Shown: in pieces, positions 1 through 13,297 of the stretch
Numbering within the stretch: the stretch's first letter is position 1
Layout of the letters: the number at the start of each line of letters is the position of its first letter
From: Sarcocystis neurona
Taxonomy: Eukaryota > Apicomplexa > Conoidasida > Eucoccidiorida > Sarcocystidae
Length of the DNA: 64,000 nucleotides
Reading direction: 5' to 3'
NCBI GenBank assembly: GCA_000727475.1
Contig: KL647300.1
Location: 2,051,233-2,115,232, forward strand
Translations under genes and position numbers: made by a program
The notes under the pieces: model-generated
The model's database searches: none
The model's input: the letters and a program-made list of their open reading frames with translations, nothing else
Told to the model about the DNA's origin: nothing

Positions 1-694
1 GTGTTTACGAAGAGATTACGCGTACGTGCAGCAATCGTGCACATCCCCCTCGTGTTCTCCCCTGCTGTCTCTGGCCGCCTGTCGCTTTCGCTCTGTTTGT
101 GACTCTCCGTCTCCGTCCCCGTCTCTGTACATATACGTACAGGTGGCCGCGTCGTCGAGTATGTGCGACCTCGAGGGAGGGTGCCCGTGCATTACTTTCT
201 ATATATATACAAGTGTATCTGGAGAAAGGGGGACTCCGTACATGTAAATACGATTCATTTGTACACAAACGTATGTATATGTATGTATATGTATATGGAT
301 GAGGGCCTTGAGAGGGTCCTCATACGACTATACACAGACATGTATTCATGCGACTATACAGTAGATACGTACGTGTTTATATATCCACGCACATTTTTTT
401 GTACGGGTGAGCCTGCATATATATATATATATGTATTTGTGTATATGTACTAATTTTCTTAGACGCCGATGCGTACACACATGTGTACTTCACCATATGA
501 CGCGCGACTGCGTGGAGCACTACCCCTCCGCATATATCTATATGTATGTTTGTGTATATATATGATACTTACGTATAGCTATACATAGGTATAAGCATAC
601 ATATATACCTGTATATATATGATAGATGCGTATGGGTATGCGTACGTATGTACCTATAGTTCTGCTTATGTGGGGAGCTGTCTGGTGTGCGCTG

Positions 695-890
695 GTGGTG
701 GTGCCGCTGCTGCAGGGACGTGGGAGAAAAGGTGGCACGCGGTGAAGGAGCTGCGCAGCAGCAGCAGGACGGGGGGACGGCAGCAGCTGAGGGAGGAGCG
801 TGAAGCAGCGCAGCAGACTTCAAACTGGGAAGGAAGGAGAGGGAAAGCGAACGAAAAATTTCTCAGAGAAACACCACGGAGGGGGTGCGG
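695..890 (+). CDS. Candidate exon, unidentified, charged and Gln/Arg-rich
   Basis: A GC-richer island with a CAG run interrupts AT-rich repeat sequence. A good acceptor-like site (tgccgctgctgcag, ending near 716) is followed by a frame reading TWEKRWHAVKELR, then a Ser/Arg/Gln-rich charged stretch to about 880. The composition (Lys, Arg, Glu, Trp) differs from the Cys/Tyr/Val-rich translations of the surrounding repeats. No family was recognised, no partner exons were found, and the donor is not defined. It may be a chance frame in a CAG island. Confidence 0.2.
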
Positions 891-2219
891 GGCACCGACG
901 CATCGTTTTTTTGGGTGTGTATATATATGTATGTGTAGGCCCGTGGAGTCCGTATATTTGTAGATGTATGTACACGTGTGCTGCCTCTCATATTAAGAGA
1001 TCTGTCGACTTCGCAGTGCTGCTGCTTGGTCTGCACGTGCGTAGTATCTGGTGTGTCTGAGCGTGCGTATTATCATTTGCAAAAAATTAGTAGTACGTGA
1101 TTTCTCTCTGCACATGCGTGCGGGTTCGTAGAGAGACAGGGAGACGGCCAGACACACATAGGGAGACGGAGAGAACAGTTGGTGGGCATGTGTAAACTCG
1201 TGTAACATGCTGAGGTCGATGTTCGACCGGGGGACAGGCGGAGAATCAAGGCCAGCCAGTGCACATGTCGGCGTGTTTCTTTTTCTTCATATTCCTGCGT
1301 GTATATATGTACATATATACGTATACGAATAAGTTGTGTCTGTATGTGTGTATAGAGATAGCGGCTTAGGAGCACGCGTACATACGTACACACGAATACT
1401 ATACCTACGCATGTACATACGCATACGTATGTATGCACAGGCGTTTGTTTATGTAGGGTGTACGCCTGTACGTATACTTGGTCGAGAACCTGTCTACAGA
1501 CACATACATGCCTACATACGTGTAGAAGTGAAAATGGATACGTATGTTTGTATGCGTGAATAATTTTGAGAAGAGACGCAAGTAACATTTTAAAGTCAAC
1601 TAAACCAGAATTTCTTCATGTATTGCCAGTCCTCTTGGTCGCACAGAGGAGACGTGGCCCTACACAAGTAGACACGCAAACGCATGCACCTGTGCAACCC
1701 CCACACACAAGGATACGTGTCGTTCTGAGCGCAATGTTCAGACGAAGGGATTCGCACACACACATGTCTGCATCCGTCTAAAGAGCTGAACATCTACACA
1801 TTCTTTCAATACGTGTGTCTGCGGAGGTCGGTAGGGAGATAGATATACACCGGTATCTTTGTACACGTGGACTTGATCCGCTGACACCATATAAATATAC
1901 ATTCGTACACGCTGACCACATTCACCCACACAGGCTCTTGTTAGTGTGAATGTAAATCTATGTAGGTACGTACGACCCGTCTTCTGCAGCTCTTCAATTA
2001 GGTATGCCCACATAAGGACGTAGACCTTGAAAGTAGCAGAGTGGCCCACAAGTGTATTTCACCCTTCGAGCTCCTTTTAGGTAAAATGGTCAATCTGAGT
2101 AAATACTGAACTCGTTGATACTACGAGGAATCCCTCCTCGTCCACACTGACCACACACACCCACACGTACAAACGAAGAAATAGGCAGGCACACACCTGT
2201 ACATGTATTTGACAAAGTG

Positions 2220-2625
2220 TATGCCAAGAAGAAAGCGAGTTACAACGCGCCGGAAGGAAGTCGAAAGAAGCCGCTGGAGAGGCGACTGAAAAAGTCAGGC
2301 GGTCGTGTGACTGCCGCCGTGCGGCTGTGGATACGCCACTCCGTGCGACGACGAAGAAGAGAAAGTGAAGAGCAGAGGGTGGGAGAGCGGAAAAAGAAGG
2401 GCACGGCCGAGAAGGAGAATTGATGCGGAGAAGGGAATGGAAGAAGCACAATAAGACGAAGAGGGAAGAGAGGGGGAATCGGGGGAGGAGAAAAAGAAGA
2501 GAGAAGGGAAGACAGGGGGAAAACTGGAGGATTATAGAGGAGACGGAAATGGAAGAAAAGTGCGAGAGAGAGCAAAAAGGAAGGAGAGCGGGCAAACATG
2601 AACTAAAGATGAACAGGCAAGGTGG
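2220..2625. repeat. Purine-rich block on the plus strand (GA-rich)
   Basis: About 400 bases consist almost entirely of purines on the plus strand (degenerate GA/GGA/GAA), giving Arg/Lys/Glu-rich frames on plus and Pro/Ser/Phe/Leu-rich frames on minus. Within DNAI1 and IMP3, most comparable blocks are pyrimidine-rich on the coding strand and lie in introns. By analogy this block could lie in an intron of a minus-strand gene, but no exon was identified. The open frames through it are treated as compositional artefacts. Confidence 0.5.
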
Positions 2626-2989
2626 ATAACCATGCAGCACGACACAATTTTTTATTACAATTATGTGTCAGTATATATAGGGAGGAAGAGAGATACAGAG
2701 GGACAGAGAGAAAGATATGTATACATAGTTGCACACACATTTAGGTATGTATATAGATAACATATATGTATATATATATATATACAGTGACTGAACATGT
2801 CTTTCCGTCTTTTGCCACTTGTTTTCTACTCAGCACAGCAATTGTGTACTAACGTCGATCACTGATACGTACGTTGCTGGGAAATGTAAGCGTCCCCATA
2901 TTGTACATACATCCGTATATATCTTTATGCGTCGTATGCAGGTACACCCATTCATACATGGACGCCTTATGTGTATATACATCCATAGT

Positions 2990-3175
2990 TGCCCGTATTT
3001 ATACCTATACATACACATATATATATATATATGTATACACTTAATTCTACATATTATCTATATCTATATACGTACGTATACATACGTATACATACGTATG
3101 CCTACCTATACGTATGTACAAGTACCTCCCCGCATATATATATATATATATACACGTGTGTGTGAATATATTTGT
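2990..3175. repeat. Degenerate alternating purine-pyrimidine tract
   Basis: The tract contains pure (TA)n runs embedded in a longer strictly alternating stretch built from TA, CA, TG and CG steps, including several TACGTA palindromes. It is typical of the many tracts scattered through intergenic and intronic DNA in this window. No coding role is apparent. Confidence 0.8.
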
Positions 3176-4166
3176 TGTAAATTTAAAATTCTATCCAGCT
3201 ACTATGTTTGTGGGAAGAATTTAGAAATCGAGCGCACGATCAGACAACTTCCGACGACTTGTCGTCAGTTCATCTCCAGAGGCAACAAGTGCACTGCTGC
3301 ACGCAGCAGCAGAGGTCCTCTTCGTTTTTTTCATCTTTCTTTCTCTGCCGTAAAACCAGCACCTCCGGCAGCCCTAAGAGCAAAGGCAGCAGTGCTGCAG
3401 GAAATGTGTGCGGTCCATTTTAACCATTTCCTCGCCTTTTTCGTGTAGGGAGGTTGAAACGACGAAGCACAGATGTATACGGCTACGCATAATTCGTACA
3501 CATATGAAATTTATCGGGACGCGTGGAAAAAAGGCTACGATTCAGTAGGTTTCGCATCAGGTGCGCAGGCTTGGTGCATCGTGCGAGGAGGGAAGAAACT
3601 TTCTTGCACGACTTAGGTGCCCCTGGTAGTGGCGACTCACACACAGATCGCTTGCAAAAAGTGTACTTCTACCCCGCAGCGCAGTCTGGGTAGATGTGAA
3701 CCCCGTTTGACTGCAGATGCATACAGAGAGTAGTGCTGCCCTACGCATACTACGAGGAATACCAGTGCATACGGACGGCTAGTATTTATTGAGGAAGACT
3801 ATAATTAGATGGAATTGCATTGGCCCACAATGGGAATCAGGTGATCAGTTTTTCTGCAGCATATATATATATATATGTGCACCAGAAGAACATGTGCTCC
3901 CTCTCTACATGTGTGTATTCCAAAACACTACCGCCCGCTAACGCAAGCACCCCGTGTACTTCTGGCCTGCAAATGCGTGAGCTCATACATATATATATAT
4001 ATATGTAGATATAAAAACATATGTGTACACTGATACGTAACATGTACGCAGCACGCGCGCAGGTGTGTCTCCAGCATGGTGCAGATTACAGCTTCTAGAT
4101 TAACCGACTTAGTCGGGATACTGCCTCGGTCTTTTTAGGGAATAAGGCTTTCTGGAAAGGCACGGA

Positions 4167-4319
4167 AGTCTAGTACGGGCAATATATGTATACTCAGATA
4201 TGTATACCTGTTATCTGAAATTTGAATGTGTACACTGGAAAGACTCAAAAGTCTATTACAGGCAGTACGCGTGTACTCAGATATGTATGCTTGTTATTTG
4301 AAATTTGAGCACGTACACT
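4167..4319. repeat. Degenerate tandem duplication, period about 83 bp
   Basis: Two adjacent copies, beginning at 4167 and 4250, share agtctaNtac near the start, a central tactcagatatgtat block, and the tail gttatNtgaaatttgaNNNNgtacact. The copies have diverged by substitutions, which suggests an old local duplication. Confidence 0.75.
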
Positions 4320-7300
4320 GTGTGGGCGCGCGGCGGCCTGTGTACAAAAACGAGCGCCCTACTAGACAAAACGCGTAGAGACACCCGAATGCATCTGTCC
4401 GTCCACCTCTGTAAGTTTGGTGTGTTCTTACGCCACTGAACCGTAGATCACCTGAGACAAAATTTTTTAAACCCAGAAAGTCCAACATGAGATACATATT
4501 CATACAGTGTGCATGCACTATTATGTACCTTTTGCAAGACAGTTGTTACGACAAGGCAAGCATTCATGCAAACATATTCAAAAAAGCATAAATGACTGTC
4601 CGCAGTAGCAATTCCCCTACGAGAATACTTACACGTAAGCACGCATACCTCGACGATATGGATGTGGAAAGACATCAAGCATCAACAAGGCAGAGACGAG
4701 GAACTGTGGCACTACGAGCGTGCACCACATTACCAGGATATCGACGAACTGTAAAAGTGGTGTAAAAAAATCTAACGCATTGACTTAAGTTGGACGCACG
4801 CATCGTAAAAGTAAGAGGTATACACTGATAAAAGATGCTTGTACTCTGCAGGATCACGCTAGTGGTCACGCTTGTGCTTCGTACTTCATTGTCCCATTTC
4901 CACTCGAAGTCCAGGTATCGGCTGACTCTTCTGCTTTTTCCAGTTAATTATTTCAATATACGTACTGTTTCAATGCAGGCATGTAGGCGAACTGCTATGG
5001 AAGACGTAAACACTGTGTACGCTGAAAAAACACCCACGTATACGTTTATGATATACACTTGTATACGTATATATATATATATCTTTACGTATTCACACAA
5101 TTGTACATCTGCATATGTCCTGCAGGTGTGCGCTTAATTTTTCCCAAATATTTATTTTTGACACATGCATATTAAAGGAGGACTGGTTGTAGACGGCTAA
5201 TGTTGCAACCTAAACAGCGTATACTTCTTTCTCAACAGTCGTGTGTGTATTTACGTGTGGCTGCCACCTGTCTGGAGCGCGTCCCCCACCCACTGCTTCT
5301 TACAGCGAGGGGCTGGAAGAACATGATCACATGAGCCACACCGTCCCACTAGTTCCATACAAAGGTGTGTGCGACGGATGCTACACACCGTTTCGAAGTG
5401 CTGTAAGGCAGCCTTAATTTTTTTCAGAAAGAAATACATGTCTGGCTTCCGCACGAACAGCCAGTAAATCGTTGCTGCAGTACACTGCACTGGAATGCCG
5501 TTTGCGACAGACCGTATCAAGGTGTCTTCGAGAACTGCAGTAGTGGTAGGCACGCTGTTCATGTGACAGCGAGTTACGCACGACGTAGGCAGTCCCTGCA
5601 AGCAAATCCAAAACTTAGTGCACGCGTGTACCTACATATATAAATGCCCTTGTACGTGCATATACACCTGATATACGCGTAACTGCAAGGCAAGCAAATA
5701 TTGGGGTGTGCACACTGTTCAGAAGTGACACGACCACATGTGCCAGTACGTGTGGCAGCAAGCGAGCCTGTGCAGATTGGGTATCAGCAGAAGTAGTGTC
5801 CGTGCTGAGAAGGAGTCGTTTCTCCTCTACAGTTCATGTATCAACGGAAGCGTGCGCGCCTACGTCGTCGACACACTTGACTCTCCCGATACAACGTATG
5901 CAATACGTGTACGGTTGATCTTCGTAGTACGTAGGAAGACACTGTAAATATGTGTATATATACAACCACACACTCTATCTGTGTGTTGTACGTGCAAATG
6001 TGATACGTTTACTTGAGTTTCGGAATATGTTCTCTAGAGCTACGGAGTGTGCCATATAGACAGCGGAAATGCTTTGAGTACGGCAGGATACTTCCACAAC
6101 TACGTAAGCGTGTATGGTGCATAGAGACGACGACTTTCAACCTGACCGCAGAGACCTGCTGCCAAGCGTGGTGGGAACACACGTACACACACTTACATAC
6201 ACCACATTTTCAATGTACGCGGACACATGCTGCAAAATGCACTGCGATGTTGTCTGCGCTGAGTTGTTCTACTAGGTTAGAAATTCTGCGGTTCCGCTCA
6301 TAAGCGAGTGTACAGGTGATGGGTATGTTGTTGTGTCCACGCATTTACACTGAAGGTTATCAAGCGTCTCTATATGCATAAGAGATTCTTTCTTTAACAT
6401 TGACGTGTGTACCTCGCGTGTGACTCACCGCTATACAGATCTATACATATGTCTATCGTGTGTCTTTACGATTTCCGGTGGAGGAAATCTAGAGCGCTTG
6501 ACGAAACAACACAAACAAAAAGTTTACTTTCCTCTGAGCAAGCGGAGGACAACGTTGTTTCGGTGGAGCGAGCACCAGAAAAGGCACAACGAAATTTGTA
6601 GTACAATCACAGTCTCCGGTCCGGATCCTTTCTCCTGGCCGTGTGCGCGCTCTCTTCAACCAACACACGTAACACCCTCCTACACTTCGCACCCCTTTCC
6701 CGTCACACACCACTACATCGTGCGATGCAAGGACTATTCACGACACAGACTACCACACGCTTTGCCCCCACTGCTACTGAAAACTCACCCGCCCCCACGC
6801 TTTTGCTAGCACGGATGCTTCTGTTCTTAGAAGCGAATAGACCAACCCTCGAAGCTGCTACTGTTGTTCATCGGACATGACCCGCTCCCCTCCACAGTTG
6901 CTAATGAGGCTCGAGGGTCCGGATCAAGTACGCATCACCGTTAAGAGGCATGGATCGGATAGACGGTACCACTTAAGGTCCACTACAAGGAAAGAGGAAA
7001 AGTACATTGGGACACTGCTGTAGCAGTTGGACTTCTTTGCTGGAATGCCACCGACTGCAGCCGCGTCTCCACGCGGTTCCACCTCATTCTCGGGACTGCA
7101 GCGGATGGGAGGCGGTCGTAGTATAGCAGCGGGCAGATAGTGGACGGCGACAACGACTGCTGCTGCCATTGCGGTTGCTGACTTTAAAACCCAAACAGCA
7201 CCAGAACCCTCCTACAGTGTGAAAAATACCGAGTCTCCGGCTTGTGATGGCGGAAACAAGGCACCTACGTAGCAGGACATGGTGCGTGTGACAGGAGAGC

Positions 7301-7619
7301 TCCCGACGCCGATGGTGGGACCTTCTAGAGCATACCACGCAGATCACGAAGAGGAGCCGACTGCTGCTGGTCGGTGCGTTGCTTGAATCCACCGTTTGCT
7401 ACCATTGCGGAGCGTTATAGCCGCAAACGGAGCGCACCTATGTAAATTCTCGTGCGCTACCACATACTCGGGTCCCCTTTGTCGTTTTCGTCTCCCCCGT
7501 GTTTCTTCTCAACAGGAAACAACTTCTCCGTCATTGCGGCGCCATTTGTTCCCTTGTCTGCGCTTGAGGAGATCGGCTCCCGCCCGGTCTGGCTACCTTC
7601 TCCACTGGGCAGTCTTCCT

Positions 7620-7826
7620 TTATCTAAGGCGCCTCGCTTCTCTTTCTGTCTCCAAGAGCGCCAAAATGTCGCCTTCACGTACAGGACCCTTCACATTGCG
7701 GATGAGTGAACGACCTGCGAAATCTGACTCGTCAGCCATGAACGTCACCCTCACTTGAACCACACCACCGCGGCTTCCTGTCCTTCCCAGCACTTTTTCC
7801 ACTTTGGCAAGCTTTGGCTGCTCCAT
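7620..7826 (-). CDS. RPS28: 40S ribosomal protein eS28
   Basis: This is an intact 68-residue protein of the eS28 (S28e) family, a small subunit protein near the mRNA exit/E-site region of the cytosolic ribosome. The frame starts at ATG (complement of 7824-7826) and stops at TAA (complement of 7620-7622). Diagnostic family segments are visible: [11 protein letters not shown] near residues 11-21, QVRV near 24-27, [18 protein letters not shown] near 41-58, and the C-terminal [10 protein letters not shown]. Length matches the family (human 69 residues). Relative to human it carries a few extra residues before the SLIRNVKGP block (ADESDFAGR region) and has a slightly shorter N-terminus. The coding sequence has no intron, unlike the two other named genes here. 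No second gene was recognised next to it. Confidence 0.97.
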   Translation of the reverse strand: MEQPKLAKVEKVLGRTGSRGGVVQVRVTFMADESDFAGRSLIRNVKGPVREGDILALLETEREARRLR

Positions 7827-10800
7827 CTTCTTTTGCGGAGAGACTTCTACGTGGCCGCAGAAAAGCTTTCACGACAAGGAAATATGAGTGCGCATGCGCG
7901 GATTCCACAAGCTCCGCTCCGCGGACCCCACAGTATGTTTCCTGAGGCAAAAGCAGCCGACGGTCGCAGCACTGGAGAAAAAGCTGGAGAGAAAACGAAA
8001 AATATGGAAGAAAGCCGCTGTATCAGATGGCCGTGCTCCAAACGGCAACGTCCACCGTGAAGTACAGGCATCGATTCACGAAATCGGGGATACGCGGCCG
8101 TGGAGGGGGGAGGCTCGCCTATAAGCCGATGCATGTAGGCCACTTCACATGCTCCCCGGTGTTGCGGACCACGTCGTGCGACTCCGCCGCCAAGGAGGCT
8201 GCAAGGATAGCCTGCCGGCTACTACTACTTGCCCGAGTCATACGCACTGACTGGAGATGGGGTGTCGGTTTCTATAGTGATACGCAACGTATAAATGGAC
8301 CTGTGCATGCATACAAGAGTCCACTGTAAAGAGTGCCTCAGGAAAATAAGAAGTGATCGCAACTATATCTATCAAGGAAACGAAAATTTTGTTAAAAAAT
8401 TGGTGCAACGAAGAAAGTTTTATGTACCGAGCACTGTCGGCAAGCCAACACCTCCAGTACTTGGGGACCACCTTGCTATGGGGCCACCTCATCCTTTGCC
8501 GTACATGTATGTGGATATGGGTACCTACAGTGTACAGCAAGTACTAACACGTGCGGCTGCGGATACACGTATGTATGCGTACACGTAATCGGTACTGCAG
8601 AGTTCCGAGAAGATAGTGCTAACGGAATGCAGACATGACGGGTGAAGAGTCACGGCCGTTGACTGTGACGATGAAAACACTTTACGACTAAACATAGAGA
8701 GGCTTTTACAAACATACTCATTACAAGGTCTAAACGAGCAATATATGTGTGGTTATACACACGCGTGCATACAGGCGGGCATAGACAAATACGGGATGAG
8801 CTTACTCGCGACGAAAGTATCTGTACGCGAAGGGGTACAGACGTTTTTATCGGTGCACACACGCATGTACGCGCAGGCTACACACGAGATATTTCTGTGC
8901 ACGCATTCCAGGGTTGAACGGCAACAACTACACATGTTCGTACGCATTTGTTGCCACCTTTATACCACATGCACAGACAGGCATAACGTGTCGCAAGTGG
9001 CGAGTGTGGGGTGCTGCAGCGAAAAGCAGCGACTCCGCGCAAAAATTTACGCACGCCGAACGCACTGGAAAAGCATCATTTGCGTGTGGAAACTAAAATC
9101 TTTAACTGCAGAGCCGAGATGTCGGCATATCGGGATACGCGTATTTGACATGCACCGTCTGCGGTTTTGTATATCCACGTCTAGACCATGCACGTACTAG
9201 TCCATGTGCACATGTGTATGCCTGTACGTGTATCAGCTGCTTGCGTATGTGGAAATAGCGGGTGGCCGAGTTCCTGAGGCTTTCCGAGTGCTGGTAGGAT
9301 AGCCTTTGTGCCAAAGCAGTTGCCTACTTCTCTGAGTTCTACATACATGTATGCATATTCATGTGTACGGATTCATCCGTGTACCGTCGCATGTACGTAG
9401 AGTCCCGGTGCATATACCTGACCACGCTACACGTACTCCTAAGTCGGTGTGCACGAAAAAATACTACTTTTGTAGAAAGAAAGCAAAAGGACAACCCAGG
9501 AACGATGGTATGCTTTCGCCTCCTAACGCAGTTTACGCTAAACTAATTGCCTGAGTGTTTGCCCTCTACCACAGAAATTCTGCCCCTACAGATTCTTGAG
9601 TCGAGACTGATCTCCAGGCAGCAATATTGTTCTACATCAGACACCAACAGGGGGGGCTGGGTTTTCAAGTAAAGAGCAATTCGCAACTTGTTGCACCTCA
9701 GCATCGTCGTATTGAGTGTGTGCTGTCCAAATAAAGAGATGAGCACGAGTGAAGGGCGTTCGGTCTTGGGTGACCTCTAACAGCGCTGCCGTAAGAACTA
9801 CGGCTTATCTCTCCTCTTTCCGTCTCCTCTTTAAGGAGGTACTCTTTACGACATTACCTTTCAGCACAGTGTGTCATCAAGAAGTTGTACACGCGAACTC
9901 TTTTTCTTCCGAGAGTTTCATCTGTAATACTGTCAGACAGCGTTAACTTCCGTCAGCAGCAAGTACGTTTAAGACTGCTGTGCACTTTACAAATCATCAA
10001 TGACACACACATCTTTGCGAATGCTTGAACGTCACCTCCATTATAATGTCAAGGCTGTCCTTCTCGAGTCAGGGCCGACACACGGAACTGCTACGTTGTG
10101 GGTGATGTGTTTTGCATGAGTTACCAGAGCTAGAGAACACGCCGGTAGTGGTGCAACAACAGCGTCGAATGCTCCATAGGGGGGAAGTTGTCCTGCCGGC
10201 AGCCGTCGGTTCGAAGTGTCGGAAATGTCCACGCAGTTGTAAGTGTGTACAGGTGTAGACACGGCTGCGAATGTGTACTTGTGGTGCACTGATTTTCTCT
10301 TTAGGCAAGACTGTCTACAGACTCCGGATGTGCAGCTTCTTTCTTTGTCCGTTGATTACCTCGACAATCTTCACAGCGCAAAGTGGAATTACAGCGGACT
10401 TAATTTAAATGTACATATATGTTTATGTATACGTGTCCCTTCCTGTGCACAATGATGAGTTCAATATTTTACGCAGTCTGAATTCGCATATACATAAACG
10501 CATATAGTTGGATGACACGCAGTCCACCGTCTTTCCTTGACGAATGGGAGTAGATAAATGATACACCATGCAAACAATCTACACAGTACCTTTGTGCATT
10601 TGGAATGCAATTAAGGAGCGGGAGGGCTAAAACTCTTCTCTTCCCCTACCCGTAGTTAGTATTTCTTTTTTCAATGCCGCTTTTGTTGCTCCACCATCCC
10701 AATTTTGATCTCGACCGACTATCTATTTCTTGATTTGCCTTTTGACCTCTCTGCTAGCTCTCCGGAGGCAAGCAGAATATTAAATTTCTGTCGTTCTGTG

Positions 10801-11389
10801 CGCAGACACACCCGTGCCGTCCACACTCGCTTTCATGCAATTTTGTGTGATGCCTGGCATTCCTTCACCTTCTTGTTTGATACATTCTAATTGTGTGAGA
10901 TTGACAGACGACCTTTTTCGCACTGAACGAATATAAACTTCGCGAAAACAGATCCTTCGTCAGATGCTTTCGCCCCCCCTACGTCTTTGTATATTGTTTT
11001 TCAGGAGAGTTGAGGCCATCGTGATTCGACAGATTTTTTCATATGTATTTGTTTTTTCCGTAAGTTCTGCGCTCTCGAAAGAGGTCGTCGAAAGTCGTCG
11101 AACCCCTTCACGTAAAGGACATCAGTCGTAACTAAAGCTTGGTTCTATCCCTATTAACAGAACGCCTCAAAACAGAGTTAATTACTTAGATGTAGTCACT
11201 TCAGTGCATCGGTACGCAACTTCGTACAGAACAAACATCTTACTGCCAAGCAAGCCCTCTTGTGCTCATCACGACCACACTTCACTATAATGGAAACCAG
11301 GTACCTCCAAACTCGAAGACGATGATAATTCACTTTTCCCCTGATTCAGAGACGACAGATCTGCCTTAGACGTGATGGTAGAGTGAAAC

Positions 11390-11649
11390 GCTTACATCCC
11401 CTGGTGGCTCTACACACTCAGGCGCTAATTATAGAATGAGATGCTTGCGTCCCTTGGTATGATGAATAAGGCTACTGCCGTGGTCGGATTGCACACTCAG
11501 GTGCTAATCACAGTGTGTGACGCTTACGTGTCCTAATATAATGAATAAGCTCAAAACCGTGGTGGCTGTGCACGGGTGCTGATCACAGTGTGTGACGCTT
11601 ACGTGCCCTAATATAATGAATAAGCTCAAAACCGTGGTGGCTCTGCACG
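11390..11649. repeat. 75-bp tandem repeat (two near-identical plus older copies)
   Basis: Two adjacent 75-base units, 11500-11574 and 11575-11649, differ at only a few positions. Both contain acagtgtgtgacgcttacgt and taatataatgaataagctca. One or two more diverged units precede them from about 11390 (sharing gctaat, atgaataag and the gtggtNg...gcacactcagg core). The gradient from diverged to nearly identical copies suggests recent duplication at the right end. An open minus frame through the two copies (11504-11761) is a by-product of the repeat. Confidence 0.9.
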
Positions 11650-13297
11650 CCGAAGCTTTCGTCTTATACAGCCGTTTTACCTCTTCAACGCCACTCATTG
11701 TCTCTGAATGGGTACTGTAGTACAGACGCATCCTCCAACCTGCAGCTTTTCTCTTCTGCACTACTTATTTAGTTAAAATACGGCCGCATGAGTAGAGGTG
11801 TCCGTACACGTAAATGTACGAGGCCTACAGCAGCTTCTTCAGCGTAACTTCCTTGTCTATCTAGCGAAGGAAGAGCAGCTCGCGAGCACCGCTACAGATG
11901 CCTGTCCGGTTTTTCTCTCTATTAATACACGAGAAACATCAGCTCACATTATTACCTCTGAGCCGCATGTTACGAAAAGGTGTGAATGCATGCGTCTCCT
12001 GCATCACTCCTCGAGTTTTTCTTTCGAAACATACAGAAAAGAATAGTGCCCTCCTTTTTCGACTACGTTTCCTTGAATTCTTTCGGAACTTGGATTGTAC
12101 ATGAACGACGGCTACTCACCACGACAAGCTGAATTCCTCCAGTTTAGGTCTTGCAGTCTGAAGAGAGTAGCACGGCTCATCAGGTAGAGCAACAGTACAC
12201 GTTACCAGCGTGTGAAAACTGTGTGTACAACATCTCATAGGAGGTTGTGAAAAGCTGTCAACGGCAGGCCCCAGCACACAAATCGAGAGGCACCAGCTCA
12301 CCTTCCAAGAGGTCCTTGCATCCTCCACATTCAAAATGGAGAGGGATAATCCTCGTTTGGCTCGACAGAGAAATTCACTCTGTAGTTCGCCAGCGGGGGT
12401 GAGCAATACAAGGCGAAACCATCGCCCTTCAAATTTAGTCCTGCACAGAGAAGGCGAAGAGTCTCCTGCAGCTAACGAAGACCTTCTAAACACCACGGTA
12501 ATGCTCATAAACCTCACATTCAAATGCGAGAATGCCACGAAAACTGCAGAATCCTGAAGATCATGCTAAAGCTGGAAGTCGCATGAAAAAGCCTTTAAGT
12601 CTATGGAGGAGACAAGTTGGCGTCATATTTTCACGGGTGCATATGCCGAAAGCCTGTAAAAAGTTCAAGTTCCATGGTATAGGTTAACCGTTTCGACGTG
12701 CAAAGGTGATATCTCCAAACGGCGTGGCATAATCTGGAGGTCCCACAGCGGAAGTAGCTGATATGTGCATCAGGGCAGAAACTCTGGGGCCTCCACAGTA
12801 AATTCCCTGATCTTGTGCTCGTTGTGGTAGGTTTACGTTTGTGTGTTGGCGTGCCGCCGCGGGTCGCACCAACTGACATCCGGAACTTGCCCACATTTTC
12901 CGCCTCGCTGGCAACGGGTACACGGCTGCTGATGTGAAGAATCGAGGTAGTGATCCAGGACTAGGGGTGGATACCCTCTGCTGCAGGCCTAACGGTGGTT
13001 TTGTGTTGTGCTGCGGAGCCCGGTGGCTGCAACGGTTCAAAGTATAATAGCGTACACCGGTGTTGCCGCAAATGCCTGATCGCAGAGATGCAGCTTGTTT
13101 AGTCGGAAGGGTGGACAATTGATCTATATGCTTTTTCCCCACTTCGTCGAGAGAATGAATCCGTGGTTCGTGCCACGTGGTGTCAAGCGAAGAAGGATGG
13201 ACAGCGAGGAGGTTGACTTAGAGTACGTGGCAGCACGATAGCAAAGAAGGGTACAACTGAGATGCTCTATCTGTATGTACATATATATATATATATG

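Larger units (their letters stand above)
1..7619. other. Gene-poor left flank, repeat-rich
   Basis: No conserved protein was recognised in any frame. The stretch holds many short alternating purine-pyrimidine tracts (mixtures of TA, TG, CA and CG steps), for example near 180-300, 410-450, 540-640, 1290-1460 and 2990-3175. It also has a CAG-containing GC-rich island at about 680-900, a purine-rich block at 2220-2620, and a local duplication at 4167-4319. Open frames here are short, mostly lack plausible starts, and have Cys/Tyr/Thr-rich compositions typical of translated repeats. The part nearest 7619 may be the 3' untranslated region of the minus-strand RPS28 gene. Confidence 0.6.

Noticed and set aside
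2077..2640. 187-codon minus-strand Pro/Ser/Phe/Leu-rich frame.
   Set aside because: Direct product of a pyrimidine-rich strand; no conserved residues, and similar frames occur in every such block.
5251..5601. 116-codon minus-strand frame preceded by a good acceptor-like ttgcag.
   Set aside because: Two overlapping minus frames are both open, neither shows a recognised motif, and no partner exon was found.
10200..10215. ggttcgaa segments (also at about 40999) considered as possible tRNA T-arms.
   Set aside because: No matching acceptor stem, D-arm or anticodon arm could be laid out around them.
12116..12538. 140-codon minus-strand frame with a protein-like segment (GRWFRLVLLTPAGELQSEF).
   Set aside because: The plus strand is also open here, no family was recognised, and no splice partners were found.
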